Assembly (NCBI GenBank): GCA_036268055.1
Contig: DATAUW010000009.1
Span: forward strand, 62,001-126,000
Length of the DNA stretch: 64,000 nt
Reading direction: 5' to 3'
Source: Verrucomicrobiia bacterium
Lineage (GTDB): Bacteria > Verrucomicrobiota > Verrucomicrobiia > Limisphaerales > Pedosphaeraceae
Part shown: piece after piece, positions 29,890-37,281 of the stretch
Layout: each line of letters starts with the position of its first letter
Numbering within the stretch: the stretch's first letter is position 1
Notes under the pieces: model-generated
The model's database searches: none
Told to the model about the DNA's origin: nothing
The model's input: only the letters and a program-made list of their open reading frames with translations
Translations under genes and position numbers: made by a program

Positions 29890-29911
29890 CGATGCTTAAT
29901 TGCGAATGTGT

Positions 29912-30430
29912 TTAATGGCGGCTGATTTCCGTACGACCATGGCCATTCTTTTTTGCGGTACCAGTTTTTACGGGCGAAACCTCGATCCCCAAAGCGGTGC
30001 ATAAGTCAATTTCATGCTCCTGCTCCTGCACGATGATTGAGCGCAGCGTTTCGCTCAGCGCAAATTCGCCCATCGCTTCGGCTTGGCGGATGCGCAGACG
30101 ATAGTTCTTGATGGTCACGCGTTCGTTTTCCAAGTCGGCGCGCAACATGGTGACCGGGTCGTTTGAAGTGACAACGGGTTTCGCCACAACCGAGGGCATG
30201 CCACCAAAATAATCCACTTGTTTGGAGATTTTGATCGCATGCGCCAGTTCTTCGCCGGCGTGTTTTTCCAATTCGCGGGCGATGTCCGTGTAAGCCGCAC
30301 CTTTGAGGACCTGGCTGTAAACCGTGTAGGCGATGATCGCCTGATATTCGCGTGACAAATCCTCGTTCAACAATTCGATCATTTGTTCGCGCGTAATTTC
30401 CACGTTCTGAGTCACATTTTCTTTAGTCAT
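29912..30430 (-). CDS. Ferritin-like / bacterioferritin-type protein
   Basis: 172 residues from the ATG at 30428-30430. The frame is open further upstream, but that part reads through the DUF3309 gene in another frame. A four-helix ferritin-like bundle shows the di-iron ligand pattern: E in NEDLSREYQAIIAYTVYSQ, ExxH in ELEKHAGEELAHAIKISKQVDY, E in LRADLENERVTIKNY, and ExxH in IIVQEQEHEIDLCTALG. Similar proteins are annotated bacterioferritin or Dps-like ferritin. It would store iron or detoxify iron and peroxide in the cytoplasm. The C-terminal ~20 residues are basic and disordered. Likely co-transcribed with DUF3309 (28 bp gap), ending at the terminator just downstream. Confidence 0.85.
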   Translation of the reverse strand: MTKENVTQNVEITREQMIELLNEDLSREYQAIIAYTVYSQVLKGAAYTDIARELEKHAGEELAHAIKISKQVDYFGGMPSVVAKPVVTSNDPVTMLRADLENERVTIKNYRLRIRQAEAMGEFALSETLRSIIVQEQEHEIDLCTALGIEVSPVKTGTAKKNGHGRTEISRH

Positions 30431-30458
30431 AAATGAATGGTAAGAGTTTGAGTTGAAT

Positions 30459-30614
30459 TTAGATGCGTCCCAACAAGAGCAGTACGACGAGAATAACCAG
30501 CACCAGACCGAGCCCGCTGCTGGGGTAATAACCCCAACCACGGCTGTACGGCCAGGTTGGCAAGGCCCCCAGCAACATCAGGAGCAACAAAATGACTAAT
30601 ATGGTTCCTAGCAT
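30459..30614 (-). CDS. DUF3309 small membrane protein
   Basis: 51 residues: MLGTILVILLLLMLLGALPT, a short WPYSRGWGYYPSSG loop, then a second helix (LGLVLVILVVLLLLGRI). This is almost the complete consensus of DUF3309, a two-helix hairpin membrane protein common in soil bacteria. Function is unknown; members often sit among stress genes. The start codon complements 30612-30614 and the stop 30459-30461. It is short but very convincing. Confidence 0.92.
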   Translation of the reverse strand: MLGTILVILLLLMLLGALPTWPYSRGWGYYPSSGLGLVLVILVVLLLLGRI

Positions 30615-30795
30615 AATTCTTTTTTATGGTTCCGTGATCCAACAATGAAGCTTTTAAAAGCGCGACTTGTGCCAAACTGTGCCGATGCTGAATCCACCAA
30701 TCCCCGAACAGCCACAACTCCCTTTTACCCGCATGAAATCAGGATTTTCTTGTGTGTATAAAAAATAAATCAGCAGACGGCTTCTCGAAGTCACA

Positions 30796-30852
30796 GCAAA
30801 TTGATCCAAGCAATTTGCGACGGCGGTCTGCATACCTTTGCAAATTGCAAAG
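30796..30852. promoter_or_regulatory. Two palindromes sharing GCAAATTG/TTGCAAA cores upstream of GH16
   Basis: GCAAATTG (30796-30803) pairs with CAATTTGC (30811-30818) across a 7-nt spacer. CTTTGCAA-A-TTGCAAAG (30836-30852) is a perfect 17-bp palindrome. Both carry a TTGCAAA-like core, so they may be two sites for one dimeric regulator. Regulator unknown. Confidence 0.45.
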
Positions 30853-30929
30853 TATCCCCATTTTTTGGCCGTCGCTTTTAAAGCGCTTCACAGCAAAAGA
30901 TTTGCATCTCTAACTCGTAGTCAAAAAAG

Positions 30930-30956
30930 TTGACAATCGTCAGCGTGTAATATAAA
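30930..30956 (+). promoter_or_regulatory. Sigma70-like promoter for GH16 (candidate)
   Basis: TTGACA at 30930-30935 and TATAAA at 30951-30956 with a 15-bp spacer (shorter than the ideal 17). It lies 40 bp upstream of the GH16 start. Confidence 0.35.
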
Positions 30957-30996
30957 GTGCTACGCATAAATTTTAGTCCGACCCGAACAACCTCTG

Positions 30997-32658
30997 ATGA
31001 AATCATCCCCATTTTTTTTCGCCAGCGGCAGGGATAATTGTTTCGCTCAATATTGTGGATGTTTTCTCATTTTGTTTGGGATGATGTTTGCGAACAGCAC
31101 TCAGGCCCAAATCAGCAACGTCCTGAGCGACCCCGGTTTTGAAAATGGCCTGACTGGCTGGTCTGCCTTCGGAGGAAATACCTATAGCCAAACCGACGCG
31201 ACGCAAGCGCACTCCGGCAACAATTACTTCAAAATTTATCAAGCCTTCAATGGCCAGGTGAACTACAATGGCATCTACCAGGATTACCCCGCAACAGTTG
31301 GTGCCACATTTACCGCCGATGGCTGGGCAAAGACCACTTCAGGCGATAAACTTGCCGGCGCCAATTTGGCGTGGATAGACGTCACGTTTCGCGATTCGTC
31401 CTCCAATACTCTGGCCTTATACCGATCATTCATCATCAGCACAAACTCGCTCCAAGCGGGAACTTTTCCCGTGGATACGTGGACCTATCTCGCGGCAACA
31501 AATCAATATAACCCTTCTACGTTTCAAATCATCGGCGGCGTCAGCAACCTCGTTGCACCCACCGGCACGGCCTTCATCCGCTACGAACTTTTTCTGCAAG
31601 GCGATGCGAGCACGGCGGGCAATGGCTCCGTTTATTTTGACGACGCCGAACTCAATCAAGTCCAACCCGGCGGCAGCACGCCCACGCCTCTCGCCACTCA
31701 GATGAATATTGTCTGGAACGACGAATTCAACGGCACCGCGGTCAACTCGCATCATTGGACTTTTGAAATGGGCAATGGCGACGGCGGTTGGGGCAACGGT
31801 GAACTCGAATATTACACCAACCGCCCGCAAAATGTTTACGTCACCAACGGAATTTTACATATCGTCGCGATTAAGGGAGCGTTCCAAGGATTCAATTACA
31901 CCTCGGCGCGCATGAAGACCGAGGGCTTGTATAGCAAGAAATACGGACGTTTCGAATTTCGCGCCAAGCTTCCGACCGGCACTGGTTACTGGCCTGCTCT
32001 ATGGCTCTTTCCTGAAGATTCCGTTTATGGTGGCTGGGCTGCCTCGGGAGAAATTGACGTTATGGAAAATAGGGGCAGCATACCTTCCACCGTTTTAGGC
32101 ACGCTTCACTATGGCGGTCCCTACCCAAATCAACAGCAATCACAAAATAACGGCTACGTATTCGCCAATAATTCCGTCACTAACTGGCACACTTACGATC
32201 TCGATTGGACCAATAACGCCATCAAGTGGTCCGTTGATGGCGTTGCTTATGAAACACAAACGAGTTGGTACAGCGCGAGCAATCCGGCAAACCAAAGTGT
32301 CCACAACGCCTACCCTGCTCCGTTCGACCAGCCATTTTACATCATTATGAACTTGGCAATCGCTGGCGGCAGCTTTGAAAGTCCCCCGACCGCCGCCACC
32401 GTCTTTCCTCAGGACATGCAAGTGGATTACGTGCGCGTCTATGACCTGACGCCGCCGCTCCAATTCACAATGACCCACACAAATTCAAACCTCGCATTGA
32501 ACTGGCCGTCACAAATCGTTTGCCATCTCCAATCGCAAACCAATCAATCGGGTTCGCCTTCCGGCGCATGGATAGATTTGGCGATCACCAACGGCCCCTA
32601 TGTATTGCCAAAACCCCCAACCAACGCCGCCGTGTTTTATCGGCTGGTTTCCCCTTAA
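30997..32658 (+). CDS. GH16 beta-glucanase (laminarinase type) with N-terminal binding module
   Basis: 553 residues. Signal peptide to STQAQ (about 1-37). A ~180-residue beta-sandwich module (about 42-225: DPGFENGLTGWSAF, then YNGIYQDYPA and GANLAWIDVTF) recurs in the secreted proteins at 37282 and 52682. The GH16 domain (about 235-483) has W-N-D-E-F at its front, YYTNRPQNVYVTNGILHI, and the catalytic EIDVME with nucleophile E352, D354 and acid/base E357. This motif form is that of beta-1,3- and beta-1,3(4)-glucanases. It ends with the FYRLVSP C-terminal module (about 488-553). Expected to cut laminarin-like or fungal beta-1,3-glucan outside the cell. Convergent with a response regulator. Confidence 0.93.
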   Translation: MKSSPFFFASGRDNCFAQYCGCFLILFGMMFANSTQAQISNVLSDPGFENGLTGWSAFGGNTYSQTDATQAHSGNNYFKIYQAFNGQVNYNGIYQDYPATVGATFTADGWAKTTSGDKLAGANLAWIDVTFRDSSSNTLALYRSFIISTNSLQAGTFPVDTWTYLAATNQYNPSTFQIIGGVSNLVAPTGTAFIRYELFLQGDASTAGNGSVYFDDAELNQVQPGGSTPTPLATQMNIVWNDEFNGTAVNSHHWTFEMGNGDGGWGNGELEYYTNRPQNVYVTNGILHIVAIKGAFQGFNYTSARMKTEGLYSKKYGRFEFRAKLPTGTGYWPALWLFPEDSVYGGWAASGEIDVMENRGSIPSTVLGTLHYGGPYPNQQQSQNNGYVFANNSVTNWHTYDLDWTNNAIKWSVDGVAYETQTSWYSASNPANQSVHNAYPAPFDQPFYIIMNLAIAGGSFESPPTAATVFPQDMQVDYVRVYDLTPPLQFTMTHTNSNLALNWPSQIVCHLQSQTNQSGSPSGAWIDLAITNGPYVLPKPPTNAAVFYRLVSP

Positions 32659-32716
32659 ACGGCCAATTCGCTTCGCATTGTAGCAGTCGGTCTATGACCG
32701 CCAAATTCCCGCCCCT

Positions 32717-32751
32717 TCTCCGCGCCTCCATGTCTTCGTGTCTCCGCGGTT
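32717..32751. repeat. CTCCGCG-rich intergenic repeat fragment
   Basis: A run of related short units (CCGCGCCTCC, GTCTTCGTG, TCTCCGCGG) between convergent GH16 and regulator genes, similar to minus-strand 28049-28072. A small CGGTC-TAT-GACCG hairpin lies just upstream (about 32689-32701). Confidence 0.3.
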
Positions 32752-32774
32752 CAAATCAAAATCTCAAACAAACC

Positions 32775-33449
32775 CTATTGTTTCCCCCCATTCTCCCGAA
32801 ACCACTGGATCGCGTGCAGTAACAACTCCGTCGAAGTCTTCAACTGCAACTTCTCCTTGATGCGCGCGCGAAACGTATTAATCGTCGCGATGTTTAAATT
32901 CAATTCCTCGGCGATCTTGCGCGTGCCTTTTGCCTGCCCGAGCATTCGGAAAACTTCCAGTTCGCGCCCGCTCAACATTTCCAGCGGCGATACCGGCGCT
33001 TCGCCTTTCCCACGCGTCAATTTCGACAGCATAGAAATGGACATTTTTTCGCTGAGATAAACATCGCCGCCGAGCACGCGCGCGATTGCTTCGAGCACTT
33101 TTTTTCCGCGCTCATGTTTCATCACGTAACCCATCGCTCCCGAACGCAACGCGCGTTCCGCGTAAAGCGATTCGTCGTGCATCGAGACCACCAGCACCGG
33201 CAAATCTTCGTGGTTCGCCTTGATCGCCTTCACCAGGTCAATCCCGCTGCCAACGCCCAGCGAAATATCCACCATCACCAGGTCCGGTTTCAGGTCAACG
33301 ATGGCCTGCATCGCCGAGGGCGCGTCCTCCGCCTCGCCGCAAACGCACAGTTCCGGCGTGCGATCAATCAGTTGCTGCAACCCTTCGCGAAACAAAGGAT
33401 GGTCGTCCACAATCAGGATGCTGTTTTTGCGCGTCGCTACTCGTGACAT
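32775..33449 (-). CDS. NarL-family response regulator (pair with OB-sensor kinase A)
   Basis: 224 residues. Receiver domain with VDDHPLFREGL, phospho-acceptor Asp in LVMVDISLGVGSGID, and K in GYVMKHERGKK. The LuxR-type HTH (about 155-215) reads LSGRELEVFRMLGQAKGTRK, then LNLNIATINTFRARIKEKLQ. It starts 30 bp after the stop of the kinase gene, so it is the obvious partner. Likely targets are the adjacent secreted protein and pseudopilin, and possibly GH16 (inference). Confidence 0.93.
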   Translation of the reverse strand: MSRVATRKNSILIVDDHPLFREGLQQLIDRTPELCVCGEAEDAPSAMQAIVDLKPDLVMVDISLGVGSGIDLVKAIKANHEDLPVLVVSMHDESLYAERALRSGAMGYVMKHERGKKVLEAIARVLGGDVYLSEKMSISMLSKLTRGKGEAPVSPLEMLSGRELEVFRMLGQAKGTRKIAEELNLNIATINTFRARIKEKLQLKTSTELLLHAIQWFRENGGKQ

Positions 33450-33479
33450 AATTAATTCGCTGGGTTGCCCTCGTTTTAA

Positions 33480-36005
33480 TCAAACGGTTGACTTTTTCTC
33501 GCTGCGCGCCAGGTCCGGCATCGCGGTTGAGAATAGACAAGTCAAATGAGTGCCATGACCGGGCCGATTTTCCAAGTTTAAAGTCGCACCGATAACCCGT
33601 GCGCGATATTGCATGATGCGGATGCCCATGCCGCCATGCGGCACTGGCGGTGTTACGAAACCGCTGCCATCCTCGCGCACTTCCAGCAGATAACGATCAC
33701 CCACCGGTTCCAATTTGATGACGATGTGCCGCGCTTTGCCGTGCTTCACGGCATTCGCTACAGCTTCGAGTACAATATAATATAAGTGTAGCGCGATTTC
33801 ATTGTCCACGCCTGAGGGCGGTTTTTCGGATACAAATATGCAGTTGATTTTGAAAAGTTCGCTGACGTTCGAGGCTAGTTCTTCCAGCGCGGACGGCAAT
33901 CCATTTTCCTCCAATCGCACAGGAAACAATCCGCGCGCCACTCCACGCGTTTGCATAATCGCTGAATTGATCAATGCACTGATGCGCTCCGCTTCGGAAA
34001 ATTCCGCAACGCCCTTTTCATCAAGCACATTCGCCAGTGATTCCGACATCAGCGCGATTCCTGCCAGCAGTTGGCAGATGCCGTCGTGCAAATCATGGCC
34101 GATGCGCCGCTGCTCGCGATTGCTTATTTCCAGAATCTCGCGTTCCAGTCGTTTGCGCTCCGTGATGTCGCGCGCGATGCCCTCGACCTCCACGCCTGCG
34201 CCCTGCTGCTTGATTAAGCGCGTGCTCACTTCGAGCTTTACGCGATGCCCCGACGCTGCAACGAAATCCCATTCCGCCGCCGGCGTCTCCGCGCCCTTCA
34301 AAACTTCATCCAGCCACTTGCGCGCTGAGGCGCGTTGTTCCTCGACGACCAAGTCCACAATATTCCTGTTGAGCACTTCAGCCCGCGACCGTTGCAAAAG
34401 TTGTTCGCCCGTCTGGTTGATCGAAGTGATGCCGCCCTGCAAATCGTGGGTATAAACAAAGTCGTTGGCGTTTTCGAACAATTCCTCGTAGCGCGCCTTG
34501 AGCGCGGCTTCCGTCTGCAATTTCTGACTGATGATGTCCGTCTGCGAAGCGACGCGGTTGCGCAACAGGACCACCCAGATCATCGCGAACAACACCACGA
34601 AGCAAAGCACTGCGACCATCCACAACATTTTTTGGAGCGTCCACCACGGCGGATATTTCAATACGAATACATCCCCCGCCGTGCGCATCAAAACGTGAAA
34701 CGATTTCGCGCGCCAGTCTTCGCCCGCGTGCCAGTCATTGCCCGGCTCGATCAGGCATACGCCCGTCACCGCGACCTTGCTGCCCTTCTGCAAGTAACTA
34801 AAACCCGTGCCGGTTTCCTTGCCTTCAATCGCCGCATTGAAAATAATCCCGTCGGCTTGCAGCACGAGAAATTGCTCACGCGTCTGCCGCACGCGTTCGA
34901 GCACCGTCGCCTCGATGCGCACCAATCGGCAATCGTACGTGCCCTTGAGCGCTTCATCCACGGTAATGTTTTCCGGTTTTGGCACATGGCCGGTGCTGAC
35001 CTTGCGAAAAATCGCGTCCTCCATCATCGGCGTATAAATTCCCTTCGCGGGAAAACCCACGACTTCCACGCGGTCGCCTATGAGCAGCGGCCCCGCCTGC
35101 TGCGTCTGGACATGCAAACCCTGTTTTTCGTCCTCGATATAAAGCGTGCTGTCGTCCTGCCGGTAAATCACCGTGCCTACGACCTTCACGCGGCTTCCGT
35201 AAGAACCTTCCGGCGTGAATTGTTGCAACGTGCCAATGCTCTTGAGCGGAAGCGAAAACGGATCACCCGCCGACGGCCCTTCGACGACGAGGTCCTGTGG
35301 GCGCGGCAGGAGCAACCGCAACCGAAAGAGTTGCCGCTGGCGATTGAACAGGCTGATGCACACTCCACGCGCGCGAACCATGCTGCCCACAATGTCTGTC
35401 AATTTATCCGGCGCCAAACCTTGCGCGTACGCCGTGAGACGCCCGCCTCCGGTGGCGATGTCAATGAGTTCGTGATTAGTTTGCTCATCGAAATAAGCCG
35501 CGCGCACCACGCCATGCACTTCCACAAACTGACTGTCCTCTTGGCCGCTGGTGAGTTGCTCGTAGGTGACCGGTTTTGCGGCCGGAAGTTCATTCGTGCC
35601 CACAACCTCGATTTGTGACGGCATGAGAATGGGCGCATACTCGCCCGGATAGGTGACGCCTTCGATCTGGATTTCCTGCCCTGGTTTCAATGGCGGCAGA
35701 TTGGTGTTGTCACCGATGTAGATCCCGGCGGTATCGTCCTGAAGAAAACGCGTGTAGAGACTTTGGTCGAAAACGGTGATCACGCCGCGCATTTTTACCG
35801 GATAATGCAACGCGGCTTGCTCCGGCGTCAGTCGGCGGATCTGCTCAGCGGTATGAAGTTCCTCAAGTGGCGGCGCGTCCCCTGCCCTCGCGAATCCAGT
35901 GGTAATAGTCGCGAACAAAACAATTCCCCCCAGTATCGCGAGCACAAAATTTCTTGCGTCCGCAGATCTGAATACTATGCGCCCATGACGAAGTCGAAAT
36001 GGCAT
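33480..36005 (-). CDS. PAS histidine kinase with OB-fold-like repeat sensor (kinase A)
   Basis: 841 residues. N-terminal membrane/signal segment (about 20-42). The periplasmic part (about 50-450) is a chain of repeated small beta-barrel units of the form VxVxGVV...FLQDDTAGIYI...GQEIQIEGVTYPGEYAP, as in OB folds. The same chain is found in the kinase at 50193. A membrane helix (about 463-485) follows, then a PAS domain (about 505-625: YEELFENANDFVYTHDLQGG), HisKA_3 with the phospho-His in RRIGHDLHDGICQLL, and HATPase (ANAVKHGKA, REDGSGF; about 740-830). The ligand is unknown. It belongs with the response regulator downstream and the pseudopilin/secreted-protein genes upstream, all in one direction. 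Confidence 0.9.
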   Translation of the reverse strand: MPFRLRHGRIVFRSADARNFVLAILGGIVLFATITTGFARAGDAPPLEELHTAEQIRRLTPEQAALHYPVKMRGVITVFDQSLYTRFLQDDTAGIYIGDNTNLPPLKPGQEIQIEGVTYPGEYAPILMPSQIEVVGTNELPAAKPVTYEQLTSGQEDSQFVEVHGVVRAAYFDEQTNHELIDIATGGGRLTAYAQGLAPDKLTDIVGSMVRARGVCISLFNRQRQLFRLRLLLPRPQDLVVEGPSAGDPFSLPLKSIGTLQQFTPEGSYGSRVKVVGTVIYRQDDSTLYIEDEKQGLHVQTQQAGPLLIGDRVEVVGFPAKGIYTPMMEDAIFRKVSTGHVPKPENITVDEALKGTYDCRLVRIEATVLERVRQTREQFLVLQADGIIFNAAIEGKETGTGFSYLQKGSKVAVTGVCLIEPGNDWHAGEDWRAKSFHVLMRTAGDVFVLKYPPWWTLQKMLWMVAVLCFVVLFAMIWVVLLRNRVASQTDIISQKLQTEAALKARYEELFENANDFVYTHDLQGGITSINQTGEQLLQRSRAEVLNRNIVDLVVEEQRASARKWLDEVLKGAETPAAEWDFVAASGHRVKLEVSTRLIKQQGAGVEVEGIARDITERKRLEREILEISNREQRRIGHDLHDGICQLLAGIALMSESLANVLDEKGVAEFSEAERISALINSAIMQTRGVARGLFPVRLEENGLPSALEELASNVSELFKINCIFVSEKPPSGVDNEIALHLYYIVLEAVANAVKHGKARHIVIKLEPVGDRYLLEVREDGSGFVTPPVPHGGMGIRIMQYRARVIGATLNLENRPGHGTHLTCLFSTAMPDLARSEKKSTV

Positions 36006-36192
36006 TCGGCGTTGCGGCAGAACGATTCACCATCAGCACGAAAGGTTCAGCAGTAGGCCGACGATAACGGAATTACTAAAAAAAACGAGTTTTTATTTTT
36101 CGTCCCGGGGTAACCAGACTTGTGTCTCGGCAATGGGACGAGGCGCCGCGACGATTCCTTCTGTTTTCGCCGAATCGCCGGGGAAAGAAATA

Positions 36193-37038
36193 TCACTGGC
36201 TCGCCAAAAAAGTGCTTCGGGCTTGCAACCACGACAAGTCATCGGAATTAGGAGCTTTCGGTATCGGAGCAGAAGGAACGTCATGCAGATGCAGGATATT
36301 TTGATCAGTCCATTTACGGGTTTCGCAGTGGCCATCAGCGAAGCACAAACTTCCCGCTCCATTGTGATAGGCCGCAGGGATGTCCACCCAGCTACCGGCA
36401 GCATTCGGATCACACACGAACATCCCGTCATTGATGCTGTAAGGATTTTCGTCCATGAACACCCACGTTTGCGCGGGAGATTTAACATCGGTTTGCTTTG
36501 TGAAAACTTGCAGCGTCTTGAGGCCTTCGTACTGGCTGGTGCTGTCCCAATTATCCGCCGGCTGCGGGTTGAGCCAGCAATTCGCCGACATGCTGCGGAC
36601 GGTCGGCAGGCCGTTGACCAGCTTGCGGTCCGCGGGACATTTGTAGATCGAGACGCCGTCAATGTAGGGATAGACCAATCCATTCTCGATCAACTCGACG
36701 TTGGTGCAAACCCACGGCTGATCCACGCGCCCCAGCACCCACTGGCTTTTTGAACCCCCAGGCTGCGCATTCGCGTCCGGCAATTCCGTGACCAGCGAAT
36801 TCTCTCCGCCCACGAAAACGATCTTGCCATCGTTGTCGCCGGAATAAAGCCGCCAGCCGACTTGGAGTTGTCGCAAATTGTCCAGGCACTCGGCGCCCTG
36901 TGCCCGCGTCCTCACCCTCGCCAAAATAGGCAGGAGCAATCCTGCCAGCATGACCAGGACAGCGATGACAAAAACCAGTTCAATCAACGTAAAACCGGCG
37001 GCCGATTTGCTTCGCCGGTGAGCACAAATTTTTTTCAT
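36193..37038 (-). CDS. H-X9-DG pseudopilin-like protein A
   Basis: 281 residues from the ATG complementary to 37036-37038; upstream codons in frame lack secretory character. A type IV prepilin signal (KSAAG then FTLIELVFVIAVLVMLAGLL) would be cut after Gly and N-methylated by prepilin peptidase. The body has SGDNDGKIVFVGG and IYKCPADRKLVNG. The processing-associated H-X9-DG motif (HNGAGSLCFADG) lies about 40 residues before the end. This is the type II secretion/pseudopilus-associated family common in Planctomycetes and Verrucomicrobia. It follows the secreted Ig-domain gene by 243 bp and precedes the kinase gene, all in one direction. It is clearly homologous to the protein at 57242. Confidence 0.9.
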   Translation of the reverse strand: MKKICAHRRSKSAAGFTLIELVFVIAVLVMLAGLLLPILARVRTRAQGAECLDNLRQLQVGWRLYSGDNDGKIVFVGGENSLVTELPDANAQPGGSKSQWVLGRVDQPWVCTNVELIENGLVYPYIDGVSIYKCPADRKLVNGLPTVRSMSANCWLNPQPADNWDSTSQYEGLKTLQVFTKQTDVKSPAQTWVFMDENPYSINDGMFVCDPNAAGSWVDIPAAYHNGAGSLCFADGHCETRKWTDQNILHLHDVPSAPIPKAPNSDDLSWLQARSTFLASQ

Positions 37039-37281
37039 ACTCGTCAGGATTCGAAACACAAAAACCGCGGACAAAACTCCTGCATCGTCCTCTCCAACGC
37101 GGAGAGAGATTCCACGAGCGCCAAAAGCTCGCGACCCATTACTCTGATTATACTCTAAACCTTGCGCCCAGAACTCTTCCCCCTCTCCGCCGCTAGCGAC
37201 GGAGAGGCCGAGGAGCGATCGCCTCGTATCCAATTCATTATCAGGACGAGCGACCCGCTCTCATAACTATCTTCTGCAATT

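Larger units (their letters stand above)
30615..30996. other. 382-bp intergenic region rich in palindromes
   Basis: No gene seen. It lies between the divergent DUF3309/ferritin operon and GH16. It contains two strong inverted repeats and a promoter-like element, listed separately, and several TTTTAAA runs. Confidence 0.6.

Noticed and set aside
34335-35618. 427-codon open frame on the plus strand
   Set aside because: Antisense to the OB-sensor kinase A; Arg/His-rich shadow composition.
36093-36683. Second minus-strand frame overlapping the end of pseudopilin A, possible frameshift
   Set aside because: The pseudopilin frame runs unbroken through the H-X9-DG motif to its stop; the other frame is Ser/Arg/Thr-rich noise.
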